Shown here one piece after another: positions 16,332-25,487 of a stretch of DNA of 64,000 bases. The notes beneath the pieces were generated by a model that worked only from the letters and a program-made list of their open reading frames with translations, made no database searches and had not been told where the DNA came from. The first letter of the stretch is position 1. The number at the start of each line of letters is the position of its first letter. Source of the stretch: Salinirubrum litoreum (lineage in GTDB: Archaea > Halobacteriota > Halobacteria > Halobacteriales > Haloferacaceae); assembly GCF_020567425.1 (NCBI RefSeq), contig NZ_JAJCVJ010000002.1:62001-126000 (forward strand), in the 5' to 3' direction. A program made the position numbers and the translations under genes.

Positions 16332-17096
16332 GTGCCCACGACCGAGACGCTGCTGTTACTCGCCGTTATCGGCCTCTGCAGCGGCGTCGTCGGCGGGATC
16401 GGCGGACCCGGCGGCATCCCGGTCATCGTCTCGCTGAACCTCCTGCTCGTCCTCTCGTCGCCGGTCGTCGCCGCGACGACGAGTAGCGTCTTCGTCGTCG
16501 CCACGGTCACGGCCACCGCGCTGTACCGCTACAGCGACGGGATCGAGTGGGGACTCGCGGTGCTGGTCGGAGTCCCCGCACTCCTCGGCACGCAGGTCGG
16601 CACGCGGACGGCGGTCGGCCTGTCTGTCGCCCGGTTCGAGCAGGTGCTGGCCGCGACACTGCTGCTCGCAGTGGCCGGTATCGTCTACCGCCAGCGCACC
16701 CGCGAGCGCGACCCGAGTGAGTCGACCACGGGGTGGCGACGCTGGCCGATCGCGGTGCTGGTCGGGGTCGGGAGCCTCCTGGTCGGCGTCGTCGCGGGGA
16801 TCACGGGCATCGGCGGGCCGGCGCTCACGGTTCCCCTGCTGCTCGTCGTCGGAATCGCGCCGATCACCGCCATCGGGGCGGGACTGGCAAGCGGCGTGCT
16901 CATCACGGTCGCCGCCGCGCTGGGTCACGCCGTGCAGGGGAACCCACCCGCGCTCCTTCCTGCCATCGTGGTCGGGGTTCCGTACGTCTGCGCACAGGTC
17001 GTCGGCTGGAAGTACGTCCACGTGGTCTCCGAGCGAACGGTCGCCTACTCCATCGCCGCCGTCGCACTCCTCGGCGTGGTCGGGGTTCTGCTCTGA
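16332..17096 (+). CDS. TauE/SafE family anion exporter
   Basis: A 254-residue protein with eight predicted membrane segments in two homologous halves. The duplicated motif appears as SGVVGGIGGPGGIPVIVSL near residue 20 and VGVVAGITGIGGPALTVPL near residue 150. TauE/SafE proteins export sulfite, sulfoacetate or related anions. The substrate here is unknown. The start is GTG 16332, with no leader evident. It is divergent from the formamidase gene, and the shared region may hold promoters for both. Confidence 0.88.
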   Translation: MPTTETLLLLAVIGLCSGVVGGIGGPGGIPVIVSLNLLLVLSSPVVAATTSSVFVVATVTATALYRYSDGIEWGLAVLVGVPALLGTQVGTRTAVGLSVARFEQVLAATLLLAVAGIVYRQRTRERDPSESTTGWRRWPIAVLVGVGSLLVGVVAGITGIGGPALTVPLLLVVGIAPITAIGAGLASGVLITVAAALGHAVQGNPPALLPAIVVGVPYVCAQVVGWKYVHVVSERTVAYSIAAVALLGVVGVLL

Positions 17097-17246
17097 CCCG
17101 GACGGAGACACCACCGTTCGGAGGGTGGCGGAACCGGCGTGCTCGATCGGAAGGTATCACGACAGTATTCGATACGTATCCTGTCGCTATCTGTCGGTTC
17201 GACAGCACTACGCTGATATCGATGCGCGACTATGCTGTATGGTGTC

Positions 17247-17435
17247 ATGCAACTCACCGAGAGTGACCGGCGACAGACGGCGGTAGCCTGTCCGACCTGT
17301 GGAGGCGCTCACTGGGTGAGCGTGCCTCGTGCTGCCGAGGGCGACCCGGCCGCGACCACCCGCCGCGCGCTGTTCGGCGAGTTCACGAGAGAGACGTGTT
17401 CCAGCGGCCACTCCTTCTTCGTCTACTACTGTTGA
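17247..17435 (+). CDS. Small zinc-ribbon protein
   Basis: A 62-residue protein from ATG 17247 (an ATG at 17232 would add five residues). It has VACPTCGGAHWVSVPRA at the start and ETCSSGHSFFVYYC at the end, four cysteines in two pairs that form a single zinc ribbon. Short proteins of this kind are abundant in Halobacteria and several are regulators or stress-tolerance factors. No role can be assigned here. It stands alone, with AT-richer DNA on both sides. Confidence 0.65.
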   Translation: MQLTESDRRQTAVACPTCGGAHWVSVPRAAEGDPAATTRRALFGEFTRETCSSGHSFFVYYC

Positions 17436-17658
17436 GTTCTCTCCACTCGATGTGTGGTCTCGACAGGGTTCTCTCGTAGTTTGGGGTACGAACCGAGTTC
17501 GCTCGAAGGATGCACTCGGCACGTACTCAGTCTATACCGAACGTCTGGATGGTCATCAGGCCTCGAAAACCGACTTCTGATGAACGTCACTCCTCTCTCG
17601 AGCAGGATTCTACTCTGACCGTCGAGTAGTGGCGACTTACACAGGTTCTCCACCGCAG

Positions 17659-17820
17659 TCAGTCGATCAATTCCTCCGGGGGCACACCACCGTGTTCGAG
17701 GAGTTCACCGTCGAAAGTCGTCAACGTCGCGCCGACGTCCTCCGCCAGCGCGAGGAGGACGCAGTCCATCGTGTAGTCTGCGATCAGCCGACCGATTGCC
17801 GGATCACGAGCAAGAGGAGG
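17659..17820 (-). pseudogene. Relic of a VapC-like PIN-domain protein (C-terminal end)
   Basis: About 53 codons ending at 17659 encode ADYTMDCVLLALAEDVGATL and TTFDGELLEHGGVPPEELID. In PIN nucleases an acidic motif (D in ADY..D, then D in TFD) sits in this C-terminal part. The upstream two thirds are missing, because the same frame runs into the phnE gene immediately. No antitoxin remnant is visible. The fragment lies at the 3' end of the phosphonate-transporter operon, perhaps marking an old insertion or rearrangement border. Confidence 0.5.
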
Positions 17821-17837
17821 GAGACGCCGCGTCCCTC

Positions 17838-18629
17838 TCACCGCACCTTCCGCCGCAGGTACGCCGAGGTGACCTCGCTGAAGATGACGATGGCGAGGAT
17901 AGCGATCAGGATAGTGAGGACGTTCTGCCAGCGGAAGAAGTTGATCGAGGTGGTGAGTTCGACGCCGATGCCGCCCGCGCCGACGAAGCCGATGATCGTC
18001 GAGGCGCGGACGTTGATGTCCCACCGGTAGGTCGAGACGCCGACGAACGCGGGTTTGATCTGCGGGACGATCCCGTAGATGGCCGCCTCGACGGGGTTCG
18101 CCCCGGTGGCCCTGATCGCCTCCACCTGCCCGGGGTCGATCTCCTCGATGGCCTCGGCGATCAGTTTCGAGGTGAAGCCGATCGAGCGAACCGCGATGGC
18201 AAGCACCCCGGCCAGCGCGCCCGGTCCGATGATGATGACGAAGATCAGCGCCCAGATGATGACGTTCACCGACCGGGTAAAGGAGATGATGAACTTCCCG
18301 AGACCGTAGCCGAGTTGGTTCGGGGCGGTGTTCTCCGCGCCCAGTAGCGCGACCGGCACAGACGCGATCACGGCGAGGATCGTCCCGAGAACGGCGATGT
18401 TGATCGTCTCGATTAGCGGGCCGAGGATGTCGCCCGAGTAGCCGACGTTCGGCGGGTACATCCGCTCGACAAGGTCGCCGAACTCCCGTGGTGCGGTGGC
18501 GAGGAACTCGTAGTTCACGTCGAGAAACTGCCACGAGATGGCCACCGCCACGAACGCCAGGAGGAGTGCGACGTACCGGACGATGCGCTGGCGCGGCGTC
18601 CGCCGTTCCCACGTGCGGTAGTCGGTCAC
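17838..18629 (-). CDS. phnE: Phosphonate/phosphate-ester ABC transporter permease (second PhnE)
   Basis: A 263-residue inner-membrane permease with six predicted segments. The permease EAA-type loop reads EAIRATGANPVEAAIYGIVPQ, followed by YRWDINVRASTIIGFVGAGG, the hallmark of PhnE. It overlaps the upstream phnE by four bases and is its paralogue, so the transporter channel is probably a heterodimer. Last gene of the operon phnD-phnC-phnE-phnE. There are no C-P lyase genes around, so the imported substrate may be a phosphate ester or phosphite rather than a phosphonate to be cleaved. Confidence 0.93.
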   Translation of the reverse strand: MTDYRTWERRTPRQRIVRYVALLLAFVAVAISWQFLDVNYEFLATAPREFGDLVERMYPPNVGYSGDILGPLIETINIAVLGTILAVIASVPVALLGAENTAPNQLGYGLGKFIISFTRSVNVIIWALIFVIIIGPGALAGVLAIAVRSIGFTSKLIAEAIEEIDPGQVEAIRATGANPVEAAIYGIVPQIKPAFVGVSTYRWDINVRASTIIGFVGAGGIGVELTTSINFFRWQNVLTILIAILAIVIFSEVTSAYLRRKVR

Positions 18630-19435
18630 TGGATCCGCCTCCTGACGTACGCGCTGACGACCTCACCGACCAGCACCACCGCGACGATGGCGATGATGAT
18701 GCTCAGACTGAAGTCGTAGTCGTACTTGTCGAAGGAGTTCAGCAGGGTGGCCCCGATACCCCCCGCGCCGACGATACCGACGACGGTGCTGTGCCGGATG
18801 TTGATGTCCCACCGGTAGATGGACAGGCCGACGATCCGGGGTAGGACCTGCGGGACGACGCCGAACAGCATCGTCTGGTAGCGGTTCGCGCCGGTCGCCT
18901 CCACGGCCTCCATCTGGCCGGTGTCGATGTCTTCGATCTCCTCGGCGAGCAGTTTCGAGAAGAAGCCGACCGTCTTGTACGAGAGTGCGATCACGCCCGC
19001 GAGCGCTCCGAACCCGACCGCCTTGACCACGATGATGGCGACGATCAGTTCGTGGAACGCCCGCGAGACCGTGATCAGGCCCCGACCGACCGCGTACACC
19101 GGTTTCGGCGCGAGGTTCTCGGCGGCCATGAACGCGACCGGGAGGCTGATCGCCACGCCGATCACGGTGGCGATCACGGACATGGCGATGCTCTCGACCA
19201 TCCCCTCGATGAGGAGGTCCCGCTTCCGGGGCGTCCACTCGGGCGGGAACATGCTGGTGAGGAGGCCGGCGGCCTGGTCGGCCCCCTGGAGCATCCGGTC
19301 GGGCGAGATACGCATGTTGTAGAAGCTCCAGAGGACGAAGGCGGTGATGACGAGGTAGACGCCGTACTTCACCCAGTCGTTGTAGAAGGCACTCGGACGC
19401 GACCACTCCCGAGGCGAGGTGTCTTTCGTGGCCAT
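18626..19435 (-). CDS. phnE: Phosphonate/phosphate-ester ABC transporter permease (first PhnE)
   Basis: This 269-residue permease is paralogous to the next gene. Its loop motif is EAVEATGANRYQTMLFGVVPQ followed by YRWDINIRHSTVVGIVGAGG. Six membrane segments are seen, starting with YGVYLVITAFVLWSF near residue 24. It lies one base from the ATPase gene upstream and overlaps the second permease by four bases, so translation is coupled. Function: membrane channel of an import system powered by PhnC and fed by the PhnD lipoprotein. Confidence 0.93.
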   Translation of the reverse strand: MATKDTSPREWSRPSAFYNDWVKYGVYLVITAFVLWSFYNMRISPDRMLQGADQAAGLLTSMFPPEWTPRKRDLLIEGMVESIAMSVIATVIGVAISLPVAFMAAENLAPKPVYAVGRGLITVSRAFHELIVAIIVVKAVGFGALAGVIALSYKTVGFFSKLLAEEIEDIDTGQMEAVEATGANRYQTMLFGVVPQVLPRIVGLSIYRWDINIRHSTVVGIVGAGGIGATLLNSFDKYDYDFSLSIIIAIVAVVLVGEVVSAYVRRRIQ

Positions 19436-19436
19436 G

Positions 19437-20267
19437 TCAACCCCGTTTGATCTCCCCGTCGCGGACGACCTCCTCGGTCCCGTCAGTCTCGTCGGGCCGC
19501 CCGACGACCGGATCGCCCTCCTCGTCCGGCGGTGCGCCGCGGTAGATCTGTGACTGGGCCGCCTCGTCGAGTTCCTCCGGTGGTCCCTCGAACACCTTCT
19601 CGCCGTCGCGCAGGCCGACGATGCGGTCGGCGTACTCGATGGCGAGGTTCACCTCGTGGATGTTGATGAGCACCGGAATCTCGTCTTCGGCGGCGATCGT
19701 CGTCAGCAGGTCCATCACGGCGCGTGAGGTCTCCGGGTCGAGACTGGAGGTCGGTTCGTCCACGAGCAGAATCTTCGGGCGCTGGACGACCGCACGGGCG
19801 ATGCCGACGCGCTGTCGCTGCCCGCCGGAGAGTTCGTCCGCCCGGTCGTTCTCGTGACCGGCGAGGCCGACCCGATCCAGCACCTCGTAGGCGCGTTCGA
19901 CGTCGTCACCGGAGAACTTCCGCCGGAAGGCGTTCCACGTCGAGACGTAGCCGAGTCGCCCCGAGAGGACGTTCTCCATCACCGTGAGCCGTTCGACGAG
20001 GTTGAACTCCTGGAAGATCATCCCCATGTCGCGGCGGGCGTTCCGGAGGTCCTTCCCCGAGAGGCGCAGGATGTCGACCCCGTCGAGTTCGACCTGGCCG
20101 TCGGTCGGTTCGGTGAGCCGGTTGATACAGCTGATGAACGTACTCTTCCCCGCGCCACTCGGGCCGATGACGGCGACGGTCTCGTTGCCGCCGACGTCGA
20201 GCGAGACGCCGCGGAGCGCCTCCTCGCCGCCCGAGTAGGTCTTGCGGAGATCGGTTACTGACAACAT
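19437..20267 (-). CDS. phnC: Phosphonate-type ABC transporter ATPase PhnC
   Basis: A 276-residue ATPase. Walker A GPSGAGKS is at residues 35-42, the Q loop at [19 protein letters not shown], the signature [14 protein letters not shown] near 144, Walker [13 protein letters not shown] near 166, and the switch histidine in INIHEVNLA. The QEFNLVERL segment and overall length match PhnC. The acidic C-terminal tail of about 30 residues is a haloarchaeal extension. It follows phnD by 57 bases and directly precedes the two permease genes. Confidence 0.94.
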   Translation of the reverse strand: MLSVTDLRKTYSGGEEALRGVSLDVGGNETVAVIGPSGAGKSTFISCINRLTEPTDGQVELDGVDILRLSGKDLRNARRDMGMIFQEFNLVERLTVMENVLSGRLGYVSTWNAFRRKFSGDDVERAYEVLDRVGLAGHENDRADELSGGQRQRVGIARAVVQRPKILLVDEPTSSLDPETSRAVMDLLTTIAAEDEIPVLINIHEVNLAIEYADRIVGLRDGEKVFEGPPEELDEAAQSQIYRGAPPDEEGDPVVGRPDETDGTEEVVRDGEIKRG

Positions 20268-20324
20268 GTGTGCGTCGTCGCGGTCTGGGTGGTGTCTGAC
20301 ACAGATGTACTCCGGTGAGAGTGA

Positions 20325-21527
20325 TCACTCACCGATGTTGCCCGTCTCGTACTCGACCTCGAGCGACTCCTGGATCTGGAGGATGATGTCCCAGACCGTC
20401 GCGTAGTCGATCTCGACCCACGTCCCACGGCCCTCGAACTCCTCTGCGATGGCGGTGTCCGAGTAGTCGTAGTCGAGGAACGCCTTCTCGACGCCCTCGC
20501 GGATCTCGGGGGTGAGGGTGTTCCGGTAGGAGAACGCCGTCGTCGGGAAGGGTTCGGAGGCCCAGATGGCCTTGATCGCGCTGGGGTCGAGTTGGTCGTC
20601 GCGGGCGACCCGCGCGTAACACGTCGAACAGACCGGCGCGGCCGCGTAGTCGCCGTTCGCCACGCCGAGTGAACTCTGTTGGTGACCGCCGGAGTAGGTC
20701 ACCTCGTAGTCCTCGCCGGGGACGATGCCCTGGTTGGCGAACAGCGCCCGGGGAGCGAGGTTGCCGGAGTTCGAGGAGGGGTCGGCGTGTGCGATCGTCT
20801 TTCCCGCGAGGTCGTCGAGTTCGGTCACCTCGCCGTTGTCGAGTTGGGTGATGAGCCACAGGCGATAGCCGAACGAGCCACCGCCGCCCTGGCCGCCCTC
20901 GATCTGGATCGAGAACGGGACCGCGTTGGCGATGTTGACCGCGAAGGGGACCGTCCCGGTCGAGAAGCCGGCGACGTGGAGTCGCTCGGAGCGCATCGCC
21001 TCGACCTGTGCGGCGTAGGAGTCGAGCGAGATGTACTCGACGGCCTTGCCGGTCTCTGACTCGATGTTGTTCAGGAGCGGTTCGAGGGTGTTCTCGTAGA
21101 CGGTCGGGTCTTCGGTCGGGACGAGCGAGAACTGGAGCGTGTCGGGGTCGATCATCTCGCTCTCGCTGTCCGGCGGTGACGCCACGGGCTGACCGTACCG
21201 TGGCTCGTCGCGCTGGTTCTCCTGCATCCGATTCAGGTCCGCCATCGTCCCCGTCTCGAAGCCGGCCTCCATCAGCGTGCTCGTGAGTTGCGGGAACTGT
21301 GGGTCCGCCGGGTCGAACTCCGGGAACTCCGAGGGGTCGGTGCCCGGCGCGTCCCCGCCGTCACCGCCACCACCGTCGCCACCGTCGCCGCTGGTCGTCG
21401 TCCCGCCGCCGCCACCGCTGGTCGTCGTCCCTGTCTGTCCACCGTCGCCGCCGGTACAGCCAGCCAGCCCCGCGAGTGTGGCCGCCGGGAGCGCTCGCAG
21501 GACCGTTCGCCTGTCAATATCTGTCAT
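20325..21527 (-). CDS. phnD: Phosphate/phosphonate-binding lipoprotein (PhnD/PtxB-like)
   Basis: This 400-residue substrate-binding protein has DRRTVLRAL and the lipobox LAGC (Cys24), hence a Tat-type lipoprotein. A long Gly/Thr/Asp linker follows (about residues 25-70). The periplasmic-binding fold then shows LQFSLVPTEDP, EAMRSERLHVAGFSTGTVPF, AHADPSSNSGNLAPRALF and VTYSGGHQQSSLGVANGDYA, which are PhnD-family motifs. The linker probably spans the S-layer side of the membrane. First gene of the phn operon, divergent from a glycerophosphodiesterase gene. Confidence 0.92.
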   Translation of the reverse strand: MTDIDRRTVLRALPAATLAGLAGCTGGDGGQTGTTTSGGGGGTTTSGDGGDGGGGDGGDAPGTDPSEFPEFDPADPQFPQLTSTLMEAGFETGTMADLNRMQENQRDEPRYGQPVASPPDSESEMIDPDTLQFSLVPTEDPTVYENTLEPLLNNIESETGKAVEYISLDSYAAQVEAMRSERLHVAGFSTGTVPFAVNIANAVPFSIQIEGGQGGGGSFGYRLWLITQLDNGEVTELDDLAGKTIAHADPSSNSGNLAPRALFANQGIVPGEDYEVTYSGGHQQSSLGVANGDYAAAPVCSTCYARVARDDQLDPSAIKAIWASEPFPTTAFSYRNTLTPEIREGVEKAFLDYDYSDTAIAEEFEGRGTWVEIDYATVWDIILQIQESLEVEYETGNIGE

Positions 21528-21789
21528 GCCTTTCGTTGGTGGTTGGTAACGATTCTTAATACTTCCGTCCGTAAGGGAGGGTTACATTATTACTTCGACA
21601 CTATATGCCACTATATATAATCTGTAGTAATTTCGTGCTCCCGGTTCCGACTGGATACAACACACACCGGCGAGAACGATTTCGCCCGCACGCCCCGGGT
21701 CGGCCGCCGACCGGTGAGAGCGTGTCACGTCGAACGTTGGACGAACGAACGCGTGACCGGGTTATTTCCGTCACGAACAATAATTATAA
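21528..21789. promoter_or_regulatory. Divergent control region between phnD and the glycerophosphodiesterase gene
   Basis: This AT-rich gap contains ACTATATGCCACTATATATA at about 21600-21620 and AATAATTATAAAT directly before the 21790 ATG. A TATTAAGAATCG stretch lies close upstream of phnD on the minus strand. These fit box A elements for both directions. Both flanking genes scavenge phosphorus, so joint control by phosphate limitation is likely, but I see no proven operator. Confidence 0.45.
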
Positions 21790-22827
21790 ATGGCTATGTC
21801 AGAACGGACTGACCGAGCGACCGGTGCAGAGACCGACGTATCGAAGACGGTTCGCCGACGAGCGTTCGTCGCCGGTGCTGGCGCGTCGCTGGTGGGCGCG
21901 GGTGTCGCCAGCGGGGAGGTCGGCACGGACACGACGACAGACGGCGGTGGACACGGACCACCGACGACAGACGGGACACCTCGGATCGTCGCCCACCGCG
22001 GCTACGCCGGGATGGCTCCGGAGAACACCGTCGGTGCCGTCACGGCCGCGAGCAAGGGTGGCCGGTCCCCGCAAGCACCCGCGCAGGGTGCAGACTCGAT
22101 AGAGATCGACGTCCTGCCGACCGCCGACGGCGACGTGGTCGTCTTCCACGACGACCGCCTCTCCTCGCGCGACGGCGGGGAGCGCGGACTGACGGACACC
22201 GACGGCGTCGTCTGGGAGGAGTCGACGGAGACGGTGACGAGTGCGAAGGTCCTCGGGACCGAGGAGACGGTCCCGCTCATGACCGAGGTGTTCGACGCCA
22301 TCCCGCCGAGCGTCGGCGTGAACATCGAGATGAAGAATCCCGGCTCGTTCGACCTCGCGTTCGCGGCGAACCTCTCGGGGAGCGAACTGGCCGCCCAGAC
22401 GGCGATCTGGCACGACTTCGTCGTGGACGTGTTGAACATCGCCGACCAGTACAACAACGACATCCTCGTCTCCTCGTTCTACGAGGCGGCGCTCGCGGTG
22501 ACGCGGGAGGTGTCGGACTACGACGTCGCGCCCCTGCTGTGGGACTCCATCGAGGACGGCCTGGAGATCGCCAGAGAGTACGACGCCGAGGCGGTGAACC
22601 CGCCGTACAACATGATCGAGGGGACGCCCTTCTTCGCGGACCCCTACTACACCGAGGGGCCGTGGGAGGACGTCGACCTCCTCCAGACCGCTCACGACGA
22701 GGGGCGCGCGGTCAACGTCTACACGCTGGCGACGTGGTACGAGGCGGAGCGACTCGCGGCGGCCGGCGTCGACGGCCTGATCTGTGACTACCCCGGTCTG
22801 TTGCGGTTCGGCGCGACACAGTCCTGA
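21790..22827 (+). CDS. glpQ: Tat-exported glycerophosphodiester phosphodiesterase
   Basis: A 345-residue GDPD-family enzyme with a Tat signal (VRRRAFVAGAGASLVGAG, residues 21-38). The catalytic set is complete: HRGYAGMAPENT (His69-Arg70), SIEIDVL (Glu105, Asp107), VVFHDD (His120), and VGVNIEMKNP. It ends with LAAAGVDGLICDYPG. GDPD enzymes hydrolyse glycerophosphodiesters to glycerol-3-phosphate and an alcohol, here probably outside the cell to release phosphorus from lipid headgroups. ATG 21790 and ATG 21796 are both possible starts. It faces the phn transporter, which could import its products. Confidence 0.92.
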   Translation: MAMSERTDRATGAETDVSKTVRRRAFVAGAGASLVGAGVASGEVGTDTTTDGGGHGPPTTDGTPRIVAHRGYAGMAPENTVGAVTAASKGGRSPQAPAQGADSIEIDVLPTADGDVVVFHDDRLSSRDGGERGLTDTDGVVWEESTETVTSAKVLGTEETVPLMTEVFDAIPPSVGVNIEMKNPGSFDLAFAANLSGSELAAQTAIWHDFVVDVLNIADQYNNDILVSSFYEAALAVTREVSDYDVAPLLWDSIEDGLEIAREYDAEAVNPPYNMIEGTPFFADPYYTEGPWEDVDLLQTAHDEGRAVNVYTLATWYEAERLAAAGVDGLICDYPGLLRFGATQS

Positions 22828-22866
22828 CGGGGCGAGACCTCCCCTACGAGTCCCCGAACGGGACTC

Positions 22867-24186
22867 CTACGCGTACAGGACGGCGAGCGCACTGACGAGA
22901 CCGACCGCGACCAGCAGGCCGTTCCACAGCAGCGCCGGGACGAACAGCGACCGGTCGACGACGGTCGCGAGACCGATCTTCACGAGCACGCTCGACAGCG
23001 TCCCCGCGAGGACACCCCACATCGCCTGGCGAACCGGGACCTGCCCGGCAGCGGCCAGCGCCACCGCCGTCGCCGTCGCGGTCCCACTGGAGACGAAGCC
23101 GGCGAGGAACGTCGAGGTGAGGAACCCGCGCGTGCCGAAGACCGCCTGTGCGCCGGCGGTCCCGACGAGGATGACGAGGAACAACCCGCCGAACGCGACC
23201 GCACTGGAGAGGCTGAACGGCGAGGCGAGGTCGGTCTCGACCGGGCGATCCCAGTCGGCGACGTGTGTCGACAGCAGGACGCCCGCGACCGTCATCGCGC
23301 CGAGTGGGACGACGACCAGTGGCGCGGCGTCGGGGACGAACGGGACGACGATGATCGCGTTTCTGAGCGCCATCGCGGCGTTGGCAAGCAGGATCGACCC
23401 CACGGCGACGGCCCGCATCGACCCCGCGCCGGCGACCCGTCGGGTCAACTCCGCGACGACCGCCGTCGAGTTGACCAGCCCACCGAAGAAGCCGGTCACC
23501 GCGATCCCCTTCCCCTCGTACCGCCGGAGCATGACGTAGTTGACGAACCCGATGCCGCTGACGGCGATGACCAGCAACCAGACCGTCCGGGCGTCGACGG
23601 CGTTCCACGGGCCGAACGACTCACGCGGGATCAGTGGGAAGACGACGAACGCGATGATGGCGAACTCGGTCGCACTCCGCACCTCCTCCCGGGAGAGCGC
23701 CCACGCGAACTGGTGGAGTTCCCGCTTCAACACGAGCAGCAGCGACGAGAGGACGGCGACGGTGACACTCTCCAGGAGGAAGCCACTCACGACGAGGACG
23801 CCGACGCCGTAGGCGACGAACATCGAGACCGAGGTCGTCAACGAGAGGCCGGTCTCCGTGTCCTCGCTGATCAGACTCCGGACCGCGAGCAGCACCCCCA
23901 TCACGAGGACGAGGAGGCCACCGCTCGCCAGCAACAGCGGTTCGCCGAGTACCGTCAGAATCGCGCCGAGCAGGCTGAGCAGTGCGAACGTCCGGATGCC
24001 CGCGTCCTTCTGTGACCACTCCCGCTCCAAGCCGAGAAACAGTCCGAGGACGAGGGCGACCGCGAACTCGACGACGTGCGTCTCCACCCCGCCGAGCGTC
24101 TCGTCCAGGAGGCCCTGGAGGACGACGCCGAGTGGCACACCGACGCCGGAGTGCGCCGCCGGACCGACGACAGGGTGCGGCATCAC
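22867..24186 (-). CDS. MgtC/SapB N-domain fused to DUF4010 membrane protein
   Basis: A 439-residue integral membrane protein. The MgtC-like N-part shows VALVLGLFLGLEREWSQKDA and GIRTFALLSLLGAI (about residues 45-80). The DUF4010 C-part holds ATEFAIIAFVVFPLIP, GIGFVNYVMLRRYEGKGIAV and GFFGGLVNSTAVVAELTRR, then a long hydrophobic end. About twelve segments are predicted. MgtC proteins act in Mg2+ and phosphate homeostasis; the function of this fused type is not established. The stop is at 22867, and its start overlaps the 3' end of the HAD gene by four bases, so they form an operon. Confidence 0.85.
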   Translation of the reverse strand: MMPHPVVGPAAHSGVGVPLGVVLQGLLDETLGGVETHVVEFAVALVLGLFLGLEREWSQKDAGIRTFALLSLLGAILTVLGEPLLLASGGLLVLVMGVLLAVRSLISEDTETGLSLTTSVSMFVAYGVGVLVVSGFLLESVTVAVLSSLLLVLKRELHQFAWALSREEVRSATEFAIIAFVVFPLIPRESFGPWNAVDARTVWLLVIAVSGIGFVNYVMLRRYEGKGIAVTGFFGGLVNSTAVVAELTRRVAGAGSMRAVAVGSILLANAAMALRNAIIVVPFVPDAAPLVVVPLGAMTVAGVLLSTHVADWDRPVETDLASPFSLSSAVAFGGLFLVILVGTAGAQAVFGTRGFLTSTFLAGFVSSGTATATAVALAAAGQVPVRQAMWGVLAGTLSSVLVKIGLATVVDRSLFVPALLWNGLLVAVGLVSALAVLYA

Positions 24187-24977
24187 TCCCCACGCAGTAC
24201 CTGCCCGATGTCGGCGATCGACTCCAGTACGTAGTCTGGCTGGATCGACGACCGCGCGAGCGTCTCGCGGTCGGTGACGCCGGTCAACACGAGTACCGAG
24301 GTCATCCCCGCACGGTTCGCCATCCTGACGTCCGTCTCCAGTCGGTCCCCGACCATCAGACAGCGGGACGCCGGGAGGTCGAGTCCCGACAGCGCCGCGT
24401 CGACGGCGGTCTGTGCCGGCTTCCCGAGATACCGGTCGAGGTCCGTCCCGGTCACGCCCTCGATGGCCCCGACGACGCCGGCACAGTCGGGGATCTCGCC
24501 GCCTTCGGTGGGACAGGTCCGGTCGGGGTTCGTCGCCAGAAAGACCGTCTCCTCGTCGACCGCGTGGAGCGCCTTCGTCAGCGTGCCGTAGTCGAACTGC
24601 CGGTCCATCGACGCGAGCACGACCGCCGCCTCCTCGGGATCGTCGGTGAGAGTGAGGCCGTGTGCGCGGAGTTCATCCCGGAGCGGTGGTTCACCGACGA
24701 CGAAGACGGGGTCGTCGGGGTGGTGTGTCTCCAGATACGACGCCGCGATCAGCGCGGAGTTGACGATGCCGTCGTCGTCGACGTCGATCCCGAGGCGACG
24801 CAGTTTCTCGGCGAAGGCGGCTCTGCGCCGTGTCGCCTTGTTCGACAGGAACAGGACCGAGACGCCCGCCGCCCGCAGGGTCGCGACGGCGTCGTCGGCC
24901 CCCTCGATGAGTGGGTCGCCTCGGAACACCGTCCCGTCGAGGTCGACCAGTGCGCCCTCGACCGGCGGGTCGGTCAC
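24183..24977 (-). CDS. HAD-IIA family phosphatase (NagD/PGP-like)
   Basis: A 264-residue cytosolic HAD hydrolase of subclass IIA. Motif I is VDLDGTVF (Asp12 nucleophile, Asp14), motif II FLSNKATR, motif III lysine in YLGKPAQTAVDAAL, and motif IV MVGDRLETDVRMANRAGM. The cap sits between motifs II and III. Members dephosphorylate phosphoglycolate, ribonucleotides, or p-nitrophenyl phosphate; the physiological substrate here is unknown. First gene of a two-gene operon with the MgtC/DUF4010 protein. Confidence 0.9.
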   Translation of the reverse strand: MTDPPVEGALVDLDGTVFRGDPLIEGADDAVATLRAAGVSVLFLSNKATRRRAAFAEKLRRLGIDVDDDGIVNSALIAASYLETHHPDDPVFVVGEPPLRDELRAHGLTLTDDPEEAAVVLASMDRQFDYGTLTKALHAVDEETVFLATNPDRTCPTEGGEIPDCAGVVGAIEGVTGTDLDRYLGKPAQTAVDAALSGLDLPASRCLMVGDRLETDVRMANRAGMTSVLVLTGVTDRETLARSSIQPDYVLESIADIGQVLRGE

Positions 24978-25247
24978 GGCTGGTCTCCCGGGTGCCGCCC
25001 GGTCGAGGGACGGTCGGCGGTCCCGCCGATCGTCACGCGGGTCGGTCGCTCACGCGAGTCGCCCGCGAGACACGCGACTCTCCGGTACTCCGACGCCGTG
25101 GCCCGTCGACGGTCGTACACTCACATCGCCTCCAACTAAATAGCTATATATTGACTATATATGAAGCTTCTGGCGGGGAGCGACACCGCCCGAACCGCTC
25201 GCGTGCTTCGTCCTGGGTCTCGTCTCGAGCGTGGCGGGCCGAACTGC
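24978..25247. promoter_or_regulatory. Intergenic region with a strongly AT-rich box
   Basis: Most of this 270-base gap is ordinary GC-rich spacer. The exception is 25138-25165, which contains AAATAGCTATATATTGAC and CTATATATGAAGC, two overlapping TATA-like boxes. On the minus strand they lie about 165 bases before the HAD gene, too far for a leaderless promoter, so they may serve a longer leader or an unseen small transcript. Confidence 0.35.
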
Positions 25248-25487
25248 TCAGTCGGCGGCGGGGACGTGACCGAGGTCCTGTCCGGTCTGGGTGCGTTCGA
25301 CCGCTCCGCCACACGCCGGGCACGAGTCCAGTCGGCGCGCGACGAGCGTCTTCTCACAGCCGGGACAGGTGTAGAGCCGGGCCGACTCGTTCGTCTCCGC
25401 TCCCGCCCCGGCGACCGCAGTCGAGTGGTTCGCGGGGGTCTCCGATCCGAACCGGTCGGCGAGCCACTCCCGGAGGGACCGTCTCAC
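25248..25487 (-). CDS. Small zinc-ribbon protein coupled to a DUF7344-like regulator
   Basis: A 79-residue protein starting at GTG 25487, which overlaps the TGA of the upstream regulator. The first 25 residues are basic and helical (VRRSLREWLADRFGSE). The C-terminal half holds a zinc ribbon: YTCPGCEKTLVARRLDSC with PACGGAVERT. Such RRSLREWL-zinc ribbon proteins accompany DUF7344-type HTH genes in Halobacteria. The function is unknown; protein or nucleic-acid binding is likely from the ribbon. Confidence 0.7.
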   Translation of the reverse strand: MRRSLREWLADRFGSETPANHSTAVAGAGAETNESARLYTCPGCEKTLVARRLDSCPACGGAVERTQTGQDLGHVPAAD

